Shown: piece after piece, positions 15,833-24,261 of the stretch
How the letters are laid out: each line of letters opens with the position of its first letter
Numbering within the stretch: the first letter of the stretch is position 1
Position numbers and translations under genes: made by a program
DNA from: JBBQLG01 sp964251665
GTDB taxonomy: Bacteria > Bacteroidota > Bacteroidia > Cytophagales > Spirosomataceae
DNA length: 64,000 bases
Direction of reading: 5' to 3'
Assembly (NCBI GenBank): GCA_964251665.1
Contig: CAXUKO010000026.1
Coordinates: 1-64,000 of the forward strand
Notes under the pieces: generated by a model
What the model saw: the letters and a program-made list of their open reading frames with translations, nothing else
Database searches by the model: none
Told to the model about the DNA's origin: nothing

Positions 15833-17052
15833 TGAAAAGTCATGACAAATTATCGTTAAATCTGGTGAAACTAACTTTAAACTGGCTCACGCTGCCCCGT
15901 CTGATCGGATTGTATCTGGTGATATTCTGCGCGGTGGCCTTTCAGAAATACGCATTGGGAAGTTTCAATAATTACCTGATGTTCGCCAATCCATTCCATA
16001 ATCTTCTGATTAACAAGACGATTTACGGGCTGCACCCGACGTTATTCTTCGATAATTACAAGTATAGCCCGACGTTTGCCTGGCTCATGGGACCGTTTCA
16101 CTTCCTGCCCGTATCAGTGGGCGTCGTGCTGTGGAACCTGCTCAATACCGTTGTGCTGGTGCTGGGTATCTGGAAATACCTCAGCGACGAACCGGACGCG
16201 GATCAAAAACGCCGGACCGTACTGCTGATCGTGTTTCTGGAAGCCCTGATTACTGCCCAGAACATGCAGAGCAATAACCTGATAGTAGGCGCTATGCTGC
16301 TGGGTTTGTATCACCTTCGTAATGAGCGGGTTTGGTACGCAGCGTTCTTTTTTGTGTTGTGCGGATTTGTGAAATTCTACGGCATGGGGGCGGCTATCTT
16401 CTTTTTGTTCTATCCTAAAAAGCCGCAGTTTCTGCTGGCCATGACGGTCTGGACGGTTGTTTTCGCCCTGGCTCCGTGGACTATACTACCCTTCGATAGC
16501 CTGATGTCTGAGTATCAGGAGTGGTTTAAGGTGATTGTGGTGAGTAAGCTTGGTCAGTTGGTATCCGTGATGGGGATTGCCGAGTCGTGGTTTGGCATGG
16601 CCAAGACAGACGGAAATCTCAGGATTATTGAGGCCATTGGTGCCACGCTGTTCCTGCTGCCCTTTGCGCGGATTAAGCTCTGGAAAGACGCTGTTTTTCA
16701 GCGTCGAATGGTTGCTTACTTCCTGCTGTTCGTGATTGTGTTTAATAAGATGGCGGAATCGCCCACCTATGTATTGGCCGTAGCAGGTGTAGCCCTGTGG
16801 TGGATCACGCTGGAACGAAAAACGCCGTTGGATACGGCGTTGCTGGTGCTGGTGATTGTTTTTACATCTTTATCGCCGACGGATATTTTTCCGGGCGTGT
16901 TGCGCAACGATTTCTTCGTGCCCTACAACATCAAAGCGGTACCGTGTGTGCTGGTTTGGGGGCGGGTGCAGTGGCAATTGTGGACCATGTCGGGTCAAAT
17001 GAAAACCACATCATCGACCACGTCTGATCCCATGTCTTTGTTGATCAACTGA
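15787..17052 (+). CDS. GT87-like (DUF2029) membrane glycosyltransferase
   Basis: A polytopic membrane protein of up to 421 residues resembling polyprenyl-phosphate mannosyltransferases of the GT87/DUF2029 family: an early LPRLIGLYLVIFCAVAFQKY segment, an aromatic loop with KYSPTFAWLMGPFHFLP, and about ten hydrophobic segments. The start is uncertain. ATG 15787 is inside a palindromic repeat, while GTG 15865 (VKLTLNWL) would exclude the repeat and looks more natural. The family adds sugar from a polyprenyl-phosphate donor on the outer face of the membrane, which would use the product of the GT2 gene upstream. The 3' end overlaps the convergent DUF721 gene by 58 bp. Confidence 0.75.
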   Translation: MVFIAFPALSFAPLRLKSHDKLSLNLVKLTLNWLTLPRLIGLYLVIFCAVAFQKYALGSFNNYLMFANPFHNLLINKTIYGLHPTLFFDNYKYSPTFAWLMGPFHFLPVSVGVVLWNLLNTVVLVLGIWKYLSDEPDADQKRRTVLLIVFLEALITAQNMQSNNLIVGAMLLGLYHLRNERVWYAAFFFVLCGFVKFYGMGAAIFFLFYPKKPQFLLAMTVWTVVFALAPWTILPFDSLMSEYQEWFKVIVVSKLGQLVSVMGIAESWFGMAKTDGNLRIIEAIGATLFLLPFARIKLWKDAVFQRRMVAYFLLFVIVFNKMAESPTYVLAVAGVALWWITLERKTPLDTALLVLVIVFTSLSPTDIFPGVLRNDFFVPYNIKAVPCVLVWGRVQWQLWTMSGQMKTTSSTTSDPMSLLIN

Positions 17053-17321
17053 ATCATCTTCTGCTTGGCATTGGCGAGTTCACCACGCAGGGGTGCCGAC
17101 TCGATTTCGATGTACAGTTTACGGTCGCGGACGTAGAGCCGGTTCGTGCGTGATGCAATACTTTTCCCCATCATTTGCTCCCAGAACGCGACGAGGTACG
17201 TTTCGTTGAACTTGGTCTGGAGTTTGTAGGTCCGAAGCATCTGCTCGATAGCCTCTTTCAGGGGCGTAACGGCGGCCTTGCGGGTGGCATTTTCGCGGTT
17301 GTACTTATAGACCTGGCTCAT
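16995..17321 (-). CDS. DUF721 (DciA-like) protein
   Basis: A 108-residue basic protein from the ATG at 17321 (MSQVYKYNRENAT). The DUF721 core includes VAFWEQMMGKSIASRTNRL and LYIEIESAPLRGELANAKQK. In proteobacteria DUF721 protein DciA loads the replicative helicase. The Bacteroidota version is shorter and untested. Upstream in-frame codons to 17381 do not look native. Its 3' end overlaps the end of the GT87-like gene on the opposite strand. Confidence 0.8.
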   Translation of the reverse strand: MSQVYKYNRENATRKAAVTPLKEAIEQMLRTYKLQTKFNETYLVAFWEQMMGKSIASRTNRLYVRDRKLYIEIESAPLRGELANAKQKMIQLINKDMGSDVVDDVVFI

Positions 17322-17425
17322 AGGGGGTGTCGTCAGACAAATATAGGCAACGCCCTGACCCCGCAAAAGCGCACGGACCATTATTCGGCAGAAAAATTAC
17401 GCTGGCTAAAAAATGGCGGGACCGG

Positions 17426-17456
17426 TTGCTTTCGAGCCATTCGGACGCTATACTTG
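17426..17456 (+). promoter_or_regulatory. Promoter of the methionine locus
   Basis: TTG (17426-17428), exactly 20 bp, then TATACTTG (17449-17456), one mismatch from TAnnTTTG. Transcription would begin near 17463, about 55 nt before the riboswitch. Confidence 0.6.
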
Positions 17457-17514
17457 CACCATCAAGTCAATTACCAGACACGCTTGTGTCGCCGTGCGGA
17501 TTAGCCGCACCGAT

Positions 17515-17625
17515 TGATTTATAAAGAAGCGAGGAGAGATTAGGCTCTTTGAATCGCTGGCAACCTACCACACGGCAAGGTGCTAATTCCTACCCGCAGC
17601 AGGGCGCCGACGGGAAATATAAACC
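17515..17625 (+). promoter_or_regulatory. SAM-I (S-box) riboswitch
   Basis: The conserved S-box core is readable: gaggagagat, ttgaatcgctggcaacc, then aaggtgctaattcctaccc and a closing region ending near gggaaatataaa. The GGCAACC and GGTGCTAATTCC blocks and their spacing are the signature of the SAM-binding core. Closing helix P1 would pair tttata (17517-17522) with tataaa near 17618-17623. Position ahead of metY and metX fits repression when SAM is plentiful. Confidence 0.88.
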
Positions 17626-17635
17626 ACTGATTACT

Positions 17636-17686
17636 ATGTATCACATCCGGCTTTGTTGCTGTATGCCCTACCGGGCCACTACGTAA
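17636..17686 (+). CDS. Possible Cys-rich leader peptide
   Basis: A 16-codon open frame reads MYHIRLCCCMPYRATT and ends with TAA at 17684-17686. It begins about 11 nt after the riboswitch and about 140 nt before metY. Three consecutive Cys codons plus an internal Met in a mini-ORF ahead of a sulfur-amino-acid operon recall cysteine-responsive leader peptides in other phyla. Translation is not shown. The remainder of the leader (17687-17828) has a T-run at 17758-17763, and CCTGCTG at 17747-17753 is complementary to CAGCAGG (17597-17603) in the riboswitch. Confidence 0.4.
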   Translation: MYHIRLCCCMPYRATT

Positions 17687-17828
17687 CTCCCCCTTTTCGC
17701 GACGTTAACCGGGACGGTTCTCGTTCGCCCGCCTGATTTCAAGGCTCCTGCTGACTCTTTTTTATTGGCTTTGTCCGGGAAAACAGTCATGTAGATTCAA
17801 CAGAATAAACCCTCTCATACACACTACT

Positions 17829-19160
17829 ATGGCTAACCAACTGCATTTTGACACCCTCCAGCTCCACGCAGGTCAGGAGGTCGATCCGGCGACTAACTCG
17901 CGGGCGGTACCCATTTATCAAACTACTTCGTTTGTTTTCAATGACTCGGCACACGGAGCCGATCTGTTTGCGCTTAAAGCGTTCGGAAATATTTATACCC
18001 GGATCATGAACCCAACTACCGACGTGTTCGAGAAGCGGATTGCTGCTCTTGAAGGCGGAGTAGCAGCGCTGGCGGTGGCCTCGGGACAGGCAGCTCAGTT
18101 CATTGCGTTGAGCAACATCCTGAATGCGGGTGATAATTTTGTGACCACCTCGTTTCTGTATGGTGGTACACACAATCAGTTCAGGGTGTCGTTTAGCCGG
18201 TTGGGCATTGATGCCCGCTTTGCCGACGGTGATAAAATTGAGTCTTTCGAGCCGCTGATCGACGAAAATACGAAAGCGATTTACCTCGAAACCATCGGTA
18301 ATCCCGGCTTTAACGTCCCCGATTTCGACGCGTTTGCCGCTTTAGCGAAAAAGCATGATCTACCCCTGATTGTCGATAATACCTTTGGTGCAGGCGGTTA
18401 TCTGTTCCGGCCTATCGAGCATGGGGCGGCTGTCGTGGTTGAGTCGGCTACAAAGTGGATTGGCGGGCACGGTACAAGTATCGGCGGGGTCATCGTCGAC
18501 AGTGGTAACTACAACTGGGGTAATGGCAAATTTCCGCAGTTCAGCGAGCCGTCGCCGGGCTATCAGGGAATGGTATTCAGCGACGTGTTTGGCGTGAACG
18601 GTCCCTTTGGTAATATTCAGTTTATCATCCGCGCCCGCGTAGAAGGGTTGCGTGATTTCGGACCATCTATTAGTCCGTTTAACTCATTTCTGCTGCTACA
18701 GGGGCTCGAAACGCTCTCGTTGCGTGTGGATCGTACGGTGCAAAATGCGCTGGCACTGGCGGAATGGCTGGAGCAGCATGAGCAGGTCGAATTTGTGAAT
18801 TACCCCGGTCTGGAAAGTAGTGCCTACTACGAACTGGCCCAAAAGTACCTGAAACGCGGGTTTGGCGGGGTATTTACCTTCAAGGTGAAAGGCGGTAAAG
18901 AAGCGGCCGATCAGTTTGTGAACAGCCTGAAGTTAGTGAGTCACTTAGCCAACGTCGGTGACTCGAAAACGCTGATTATTCACCCGGCGTCGACTACGCA
19001 CCAGCAGCTAAGTGAACAGGCCCAGGCCAGCGCAGGTGTTGAGCCGGGGCTGTTGCGGATCTCTGCCGGTATCGAATACATCGACGATATCAAGGCCGAT
19101 CTGGAGCAGGCCTTCGCACAAATCGCCGAGCCACGGTCCGTCGCTACGGTATTGAATTAA
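17829..19160 (+). CDS. metY: O-acetylhomoserine sulfhydrylase
   Basis: A 443-residue PLP enzyme of the Cys/Met metabolism family that joins O-acetylhomoserine and sulfide to form homocysteine. It has the N-terminal FDTLQLHAGQEVDPATNSRA, YTRIMNPTTDVFEKRIAALE, the aspartate of the cofactor site in LPLIVDNTFGAGGYLFRP, and the PLP lysine in ESATKWIGGHGTSIGG (near residue 210). Its length of about 440 distinguishes MetY from the shorter MetB/MetZ type. It is controlled by the SAM-I riboswitch upstream. metX follows across a GC-rich hairpin. Confidence 0.92.
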   Translation: MANQLHFDTLQLHAGQEVDPATNSRAVPIYQTTSFVFNDSAHGADLFALKAFGNIYTRIMNPTTDVFEKRIAALEGGVAALAVASGQAAQFIALSNILNAGDNFVTTSFLYGGTHNQFRVSFSRLGIDARFADGDKIESFEPLIDENTKAIYLETIGNPGFNVPDFDAFAALAKKHDLPLIVDNTFGAGGYLFRPIEHGAAVVVESATKWIGGHGTSIGGVIVDSGNYNWGNGKFPQFSEPSPGYQGMVFSDVFGVNGPFGNIQFIIRARVEGLRDFGPSISPFNSFLLLQGLETLSLRVDRTVQNALALAEWLEQHEQVEFVNYPGLESSAYYELAQKYLKRGFGGVFTFKVKGGKEAADQFVNSLKLVSHLANVGDSKTLIIHPASTTHQQLSEQAQASAGVEPGLLRISAGIEYIDDIKADLEQAFAQIAEPRSVATVLN

Positions 19161-19161
19161 C

Positions 19162-19230
19162 ACCCCACGGCAGCGGCCGACCGTCCCAACCCCTCCCCGT
19201 TAGGGAGACGGTCGGACGCTGCCGTGGGGT
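19162..19230. repeat. GC-rich hairpin between metY and metX (family H)
   Basis: 24-nt arms 19162-19185 and 19207-19230 pair except at two internal positions; the outer end is accccacggcagc. It starts 1 bp after the metY stop and ends 16 bp before metX, so it fills the spacer. It could stabilise or attenuate the metY transcript. Confidence 0.85.
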
Positions 19231-19245
19231 CAAACCAAAACTACG

Positions 19246-20307
19246 TTGTTGGAACTGCATTACTTCGATTACAAATACTCATTTCCGCTGGAATCCGGGG
19301 CTGAATTGCCCGGCTTTCGGCTGGCGTATACTACGCGCGGTACGCTGGCCGATGACCAGAGCAATGTAGTCTGGATTTGTCATGCGCTCACCGGTAACGC
19401 CGACCCCGGCGACTGGTGGAGTGGGATGGTAGGACCGGGCCGCTTTTTCGATCCCGCCGACCAGTTTATTATCTGTGCCAATGTGATTGGGTCCTGCTAC
19501 GGTTCTACCGGACCCCTATCCCTGAATCCGGCAACGGGTGAGCCCTTTTACCACGACTTCCCGGCTGTTACAGTGCGCGATATGGTGAATGCGCTGGATT
19601 TGTTACGGCAGGAGTTGGGGATTGAACAGATTCATACCTGCATCGGTGGCTCGGTGGGAGGGGAGCAGGCACTGGAGTGGGCGATTTTACAACCCCACCT
19701 GATCAAAAATCTGATTCTGATTGCCGTTAGCGCGGTGGCCTCGCCCTGGTGCATTGCGTTCAACGAATCCCAGCGCATGGCCATTGAAGCGGATCCAAGC
19801 TGGCACGAACGTCGCGATGATGCGGGTATTGCCGGTATGAAAGCAGCCCGCGCTATGGCTCTCATTTCGTATCGAACGTACGACACGTATGGCTTCACGC
19901 AGGCGCTGGACAACAACGAGCAATTAGATGGCTACAAAGCCGCTGGTTATCAGCGGTATCATGGTCAAAAACTGGCTGACCGCTATAATGCGTTCACCTA
20001 CTGGGTATTATCGAAGGTGATGGATTCGCATAATGTGGGCCGCAACCGAGGCAGTATTCTGAACGCGCTGGGGCAGATTAAGTCCCGGACGCTGGTTGTC
20101 GGCATTCGGTCCGACTTGTTATTTCCCCCGGCAGAGCAGCAGTTTCTGGCCCGCCACATTCCCGATGCGGTGTATGAAGAAATCGACTCGCTCTACGGGC
20201 ACGACGGTTTTTTGATTGAGCTTAAACCTCTGTCGCAGTTAATGCGGAGATGGCTGGATTCGGCGGCCAAATCGCAATCCGTCTCTGCCCGAACGAACGT
20301 TTTCTAA
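19246..20307 (+). CDS. metX: Homoserine O-acetyltransferase
   Basis: A 353-residue alpha/beta-hydrolase-fold acyltransferase that activates homoserine with acetyl-CoA for MetY. It has the early VVWICHALTGNADPGDWW oxyanion segment, the nucleophile Ser in CIGGSVGGEQALEW (near residue 135), the Asp region GIRSDLLFPPAEQQ and the catalytic His in YGHDGFLIE near 325. The most plausible start is TTG at 19246 (followed by a second TTG), because no ATG occurs between the upstream hairpin and the conserved FDYKYSFPLESG strand. It shares the riboswitch-controlled unit with metY. Confidence 0.9.
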   Translation: MLELHYFDYKYSFPLESGAELPGFRLAYTTRGTLADDQSNVVWICHALTGNADPGDWWSGMVGPGRFFDPADQFIICANVIGSCYGSTGPLSLNPATGEPFYHDFPAVTVRDMVNALDLLRQELGIEQIHTCIGGSVGGEQALEWAILQPHLIKNLILIAVSAVASPWCIAFNESQRMAIEADPSWHERRDDAGIAGMKAARAMALISYRTYDTYGFTQALDNNEQLDGYKAAGYQRYHGQKLADRYNAFTYWVLSKVMDSHNVGRNRGSILNALGQIKSRTLVVGIRSDLLFPPAEQQFLARHIPDAVYEEIDSLYGHDGFLIELKPLSQLMRRWLDSAAKSQSVSARTNVF

Positions 20308-20316
20308 TGAGACAAC

Positions 20317-21138
20317 CTACAACTTTCCCACAATCTTCATCACCAGATTCGCGGAGTTGCGGGCGGCAATCTTGTAAAAGGTAAGCATGTCGTTACGGGC
20401 GTTGCCGTTGGCTTTATCGCTCAGGCTGCGGATGACCAGGCAGGGGACATGTTGCTGAAAACACACCTGCGCCACGGCCGCACCTTCCATCTCGGTCGCA
20501 TCGGCGTTATGGTCGGTACGAATCTGGTTGACCCGCAGTTCGGAGTTGACAAATTCATCACCCGTCACCACCGTTCCCGTGATAATCGACGGCGGGCGCT
20601 GCGTACCCGGAATACTTTCAAAAACGGTTTCTTTTGTCGCGGCCAGCGCGTTGATCAGCAGGAGCGAATCGGCGGGAAAGTAAGCGGGGTTGAGCTTTTT
20701 CGTAATGGCGTCGCGGGTTTGGGTGGTAGGTCGGGGTGCCGCACCATTCTCGCCGAACGTGACCGTATGGTAATCGTGGTAGCCGGTCTGCCGGGCAATA
20801 ACAATGTCGCCGGGTTGCAGACTGGGGTTCGTACCGCCCGCAATACCGGTGAAGAGCACACGCTGAGGTTGGAAATAAGCCAGCGTAAAGGCTGTTGTCA
20901 TGGCCGCATTTGTTTTCCCGATACCCGTTTCGACAATGACGACATCGTGCCCATTAATACGGCCGGTCATAAACGTAATGCCGTTAAGCACCTGCGTTTT
21001 GGGGTTCTCCAGCGACTGCTGCACTAATTTAACTTCTTCGTCGAAAGCACCCAGAAGGGCCGTTACGGGCCGGGGTTGGTAAAGCTGCGCAATGCTGACC
21101 TGCGAAATGAAGAGTAAAATAACCGCCAGATGTTTCAT
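20317..21138 (-). CDS. Exported MTA/SAH nucleosidase-like protein
   Basis: A 273-residue purine nucleoside phosphorylase-fold protein. After a signal peptide (MKHLAVILLFISQVSIAQ) the mature part has TALLGAFDEEVKLV, GIGKTNAAMTTAFTL, LFTGIAGGTNPSLQPGDIVI, the substrate motif ATEMEGAAVAQVC (near 218) and the catalytic Asp region VIRSLSDKANG. Family enzymes cleave methylthioadenosine or S-adenosylhomocysteine to adenine. The signal peptide puts this one in the periplasm, unlike the usual cytosolic MTAN. It is convergent with metX (10-bp gap) and 10 bp downstream of the permease gene below, on the same strand. Confidence 0.82.
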   Translation of the reverse strand: MKHLAVILLFISQVSIAQLYQPRPVTALLGAFDEEVKLVQQSLENPKTQVLNGITFMTGRINGHDVVIVETGIGKTNAAMTTAFTLAYFQPQRVLFTGIAGGTNPSLQPGDIVIARQTGYHDYHTVTFGENGAAPRPTTQTRDAITKKLNPAYFPADSLLLINALAATKETVFESIPGTQRPPSIITGTVVTGDEFVNSELRVNQIRTDHNADATEMEGAAVAQVCFQQHVPCLVIRSLSDKANGNARNDMLTFYKIAARNSANLVMKIVGKL

Positions 21139-21147
21139 GCGGCAAAG

Positions 21148-22469
21148 TTAAGCCCCGCTCGCCAATGACAGCACACAAAAGGCATCGACCAGCCATAAAC
21201 CCGCCGGAACCTCCTGTTGTTTGCCAACGGCGACCTTCAGCACCGTCCACGATAAAAAGCCCCAGATGATGCCCTGCGTAATGGAATAGCTGAATGGAAT
21301 CAGTACGAGGGCCAGAAAAGCAGGTACCGCACTGTCCAGTTCGCGCCAGTTGATCTTCGTGACGGGCTGCATCATAAACGCGCCGACCAGCACTAATGCC
21401 GGAGCTGTTGCAATAGCCGGTACGACCGACAGGAGGGGAGATAGAAAGAGAAAAGGTAGAAAAAGTGTACCGGCTACAATAGCGGTCAGCCCCGTTCGTC
21501 CACCCTGTGCTATACCGACTGCCGACTCGATGTAGGCTGTTCCGGGGCTGGTACCCAGCAAACCGGCCAGCGTAGTCGCTACAGCGTCGGTAAGTAGGGA
21601 ACGGTTCAAATTGCGGGGCTCACCATCGGGCCCCTGTAAATCAGCGGCTTCGGCTACCCCTACAAACGTGGACAGGCTATCGAACAGATCAGTGAAGACA
21701 AAGGCAAAAATCACCGGCCAGAGTGACCATTGCAGCGAGTTGACAAGGTCCAGTTTCCCGATCAGGCTAAAATCCGGCGTGGCTACAATCCCCGCGAAAT
21801 TAACCAGCGTTTTCTGGCCGAAATTCACGGCGGAGGCATCACCCCACAGACGACCAATGGGAATAGACGCCAGCGTTGTCAGGACAATACCGATGATGAT
21901 TGCACCCGGCACGTTCCGAACCACGAGCGCGGCTGTAACCAGTAAGCCAACCATAAAGGTGAGGATAATCGGGTCTTTCAGACTGGCTATACCAACCAGC
22001 GTGGCCGGATTCGCCACAATAAAATGGGCGTTCTCGAAACCAATCAGCGTGATAAACAAGCCGATACCCGCCGAAATGGCATAACGCAGGGGCTTTGGAA
22101 TGACATGGACAATAGCCGAACGAACGTTGCCGATGGATAGAATGAGAAAGAGAATACCCGCCCAGAATACGGCTCCCAGCGCTACCTCGGGCCGGATACC
22201 CATCGTTTTTACCGCCGTGAAAGTAAAAAAGGCGTTCAGCCCCATGCCCGGCGCGACCACCAGCGGATTACGGGCGTACAGGCCCATCATCAGACTACAG
22301 AAAACGACAGCAGCACCGTTGCCGTTACCACACCCGAAAACGGTAACCCCGCCTGACTCAGGATGGATGGATTTACGACGATGATGTACATCGTCGCCAG
22401 AAACGTCGAAACGCCGGCCAGAATTTCGGTGCGTGTAGAGGAGGATTTTATACTGTCCGGTTGGTTCAT
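21148..22469 (-). pseudogene. NCS2-family purine permease with a frameshift
   Basis: The two halves together make a full-length AzgA-like hypoxanthine/guanine permease of about 440 residues. From ATG 22469 the frame reads MNQPDSIKSSSTRTEILAGV, then a TM segment ending in SFSVV and a stop. The other frame continues with MMGLYARNPLVVAPGMGLNA. One missing base in the A-run at 22301-22304 (four A where five restore the family sequence LLSFFCSLMMGLYA) explains the break. Downstream are the NCS2 hallmarks (PGTAYIESAVGIAQGGRTG, about ten TM segments). It may be a true pseudogene or a sequencing error. The shorter frame from 22290 lacks TM1 and would probably not work. It pairs with the nucleosidase gene 10 bp downstream: purine base release and uptake. 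Confidence 0.8.
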
Positions 22470-22642
22470 ACGCCGAACATAGCGGCTATCGAGTAATTTT
22501 ACAATGGTAGCGCTGAGTTAGTCCGTCTACGGCCTTTGTCTTTACGTGCTATGCTTTGCCAGTGAAGTTCGTGAGTGGATGGACTTCATCGAAGACCTTA
22601 TTGTAAACGAAAATGAAGATTTAGTTTGTAACGTGACACGTT

Positions 22643-22708
22643 CGGATTATATTCCGCTTTGAAAGTGAGAATGCCTATGACGTGGCTTATTTAGACTATA
22701 GCCAATAG
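22643..22708 (+). pseudogene. HigB-type toxin remnant
   Basis: Only the C-terminal 21 codons remain: RIIFRFESENAYDVAYLDYS then Q and stop (22706-22708). This matches the end of RelE/HigB toxins (WRITFRF...DVDYIDYH). Upstream, all frames are interrupted; a TGA lies at 22634-22636 in this frame. The relic lies directly before a HigA-like relic. Confidence 0.65.
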
Positions 22709-23050
22709 GAGAAACAAGCTACAGCACTTTTTGACCCTGCCCACCCCGGCGCGTTGAGTCGCGAAACAATAGAGGGGATTTTTGAGCAGACCGGCCAGAA
22801 ATTGACGGTTGCCGAAGTCGCTGCCGGTTTAGGTACCACCCATAAAACTCTGTCAGCTATTATAAATAGCAAGCAAAGCGTTTCGCCTGAAATGGGTATT
22901 CGTCTAGGCGCAGCTTTTGCTAACACTACGCCGGAGTTTTGGTTGACTGTGTAGGAAAACTTTACTCTTGCTCGAGCTCGGCAGAGTGTGGATATTAATT
23001 ATGTAACAGTATTTTGGAAGCCATCCGAACTTTTGATGCATGGTGCATAA
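22709..23050 (+). pseudogene. HigA-type antitoxin remnant (nonsense mutation)
   Basis: The frame encodes ALFDPAHPGALSRETIEGIF, then LTVAEVAAGLGTTHKTLSAI (the HTH) and VSPEMGIRLGAAF...PEFWLTV, which is the HigA XRE-family pattern. A TAG at 22952-22954 then cuts the protein. After it the same frame continues with ENFTLARARQSVDINYV, matching the normal HigA tail, so the stop is a recent point mutation. No ATG start remains; the usual N-terminal Met is lost. A 66-residue piece from TTG 22754 is the longest open part. Confidence 0.7.
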
Positions 23051-23124
23051 AAGAAAAGGCCAAAATAATTTAAACTAAATAGGCGTAGTAAAACACGGAT
23101 TAAAAAATTTAAAATCTGCTAATA

Positions 23125-24261
23125 ATGAAGAAAATAGTCTTGAGAAGAGTTTCAACTTTTTATCCTGGTATCATTAACTTACCTACTAAAAAACCTTATC
23201 AAGTAAGTGATAATGGTAATGAAATTATAGAATTTATAATTAAGAGACATTTTACAGCATTGAACATTATAGATTACGAAAATCAGCTACAGAAAGGCAA
23301 AAATAATTCACGTATAAAGTTTGATAGGAGTTATGAAACAAAAAAAGAGATATTTATTATCGAAGCAAATAGAAACGATGCTCTAGTGGGAGCAATGGAA
23401 TTATCAGGTCTTAGAAAAGAGCCTTATAATAATTTAAAAAGGGCATTATATAATTCTAATTTCACAGAAATAATAATCTTGCATTATTTTTTTGATGTTA
23501 CAGTCAATCCTCAAGTATCAAGTATTAATGTGCCTTTTGATAACATATATTATCAAGATTTGATTAACAAAATTGTAGATTATTATATTTTATCGTCAGG
23601 AGATTACATCATCCCTCCACCTCAAAGCCATTTAGTACCCTCTTACTTAGAATCTTTCGACTTGAATTTTGATATAGATGTCCCTAAAGAGGAGATCAGA
23701 GAGGTAATCTTAAGCAAAACAGATCTTTATGCAGACCATATCAACAGTAAATTTGATATGGATGATTTTATCAGTAATCATAACAGAACTACAAAAGTCA
23801 ATATTGATAGTGTTGACTCTAATATGATTCACATACTGAAATCTGGACCACCTGATGGAAGTAAAATTGTCGGTATACTTGCGAAAGCTAAGCGCGAAAT
23901 TACAAAAAATAAAAATTATAAATATGCTTTACTAGAATGTTTTACATTTATTGAGGCTTACATAAGCCAATATCTTTCTGATAGCAAATTAAAAGCAGGT
24001 GTGTCAAAAAGTAAGTTAGAAAAATATGCAGAAGAAGTAACTATTAGCTATAAGCTAAATGTTGAACTTCCAATTTTCTTGAATCTAACAGACGATGATA
24101 GAAATATAGTTGGTGGAGTGGATTTATTGAGAAAAAAGCGTAATGAGATCATACATAGTAGCAAGGATGATGAAATCGTAACAGAGCAAGATGCTATAAA
24201 CGCTATAAATGCAGTAACTGCTTTATTTTCTCTTATTGAGGGACAATGGTCGAAAAATTAA
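23125..24261 (+). CDS. AT-rich orphan protein with C-terminal HEPN-like domain
   Basis: A 378-residue cytosolic protein with no recognised N-terminal family. Residues about 245-375 look like an all-helical HEPN domain: KREITKNKNYKYALLECFTF, a second helix, then LLRKKRNEIIHSS near 335-347. This holds the R-N-x3-H pattern that forms the RNase active site in HEPN toxins and defence effectors. Parts of the gene are near 25% GC against about 53% in neighbours, strong evidence of transfer. It stands next to a decayed HigBA pair and overlaps the convergent orphan gene by 4 bp. A role in phage defence or growth arrest is an inference; it could also be a HEPN protein of another type. Confidence 0.7.
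   Translation: MKKIVLRRVSTFYPGIINLPTKKPYQVSDNGNEIIEFIIKRHFTALNIIDYENQLQKGKNNSRIKFDRSYETKKEIFIIEANRNDALVGAMELSGLRKEPYNNLKRALYNSNFTEIIILHYFFDVTVNPQVSSINVPFDNIYYQDLINKIVDYYILSSGDYIIPPPQSHLVPSYLESFDLNFDIDVPKEEIREVILSKTDLYADHINSKFDMDDFISNHNRTTKVNIDSVDSNMIHILKSGPPDGSKIVGILAKAKREITKNKNYKYALLECFTFIEAYISQYLSDSKLKAGVSKSKLEKYAEEVTISYKLNVELPIFLNLTDDDRNIVGGVDLLRKKRNEIIHSSKDDEIVTEQDAINAINAVTALFSLIEGQWSKN

Noticed and set aside
22290..22320. Programmed frameshift in the permease
   Set aside because: No slippery heptamer with a downstream structure is evident; the simple loss of one A restores the family sequence, so mutation or error is preferred.
22537..22662. Short plus-strand open frame (EVREWMDFIEDLIVNENED) before the HigB relic
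   Set aside because: Forty codons without a convincing start or family; possibly another relic, but too short to support.
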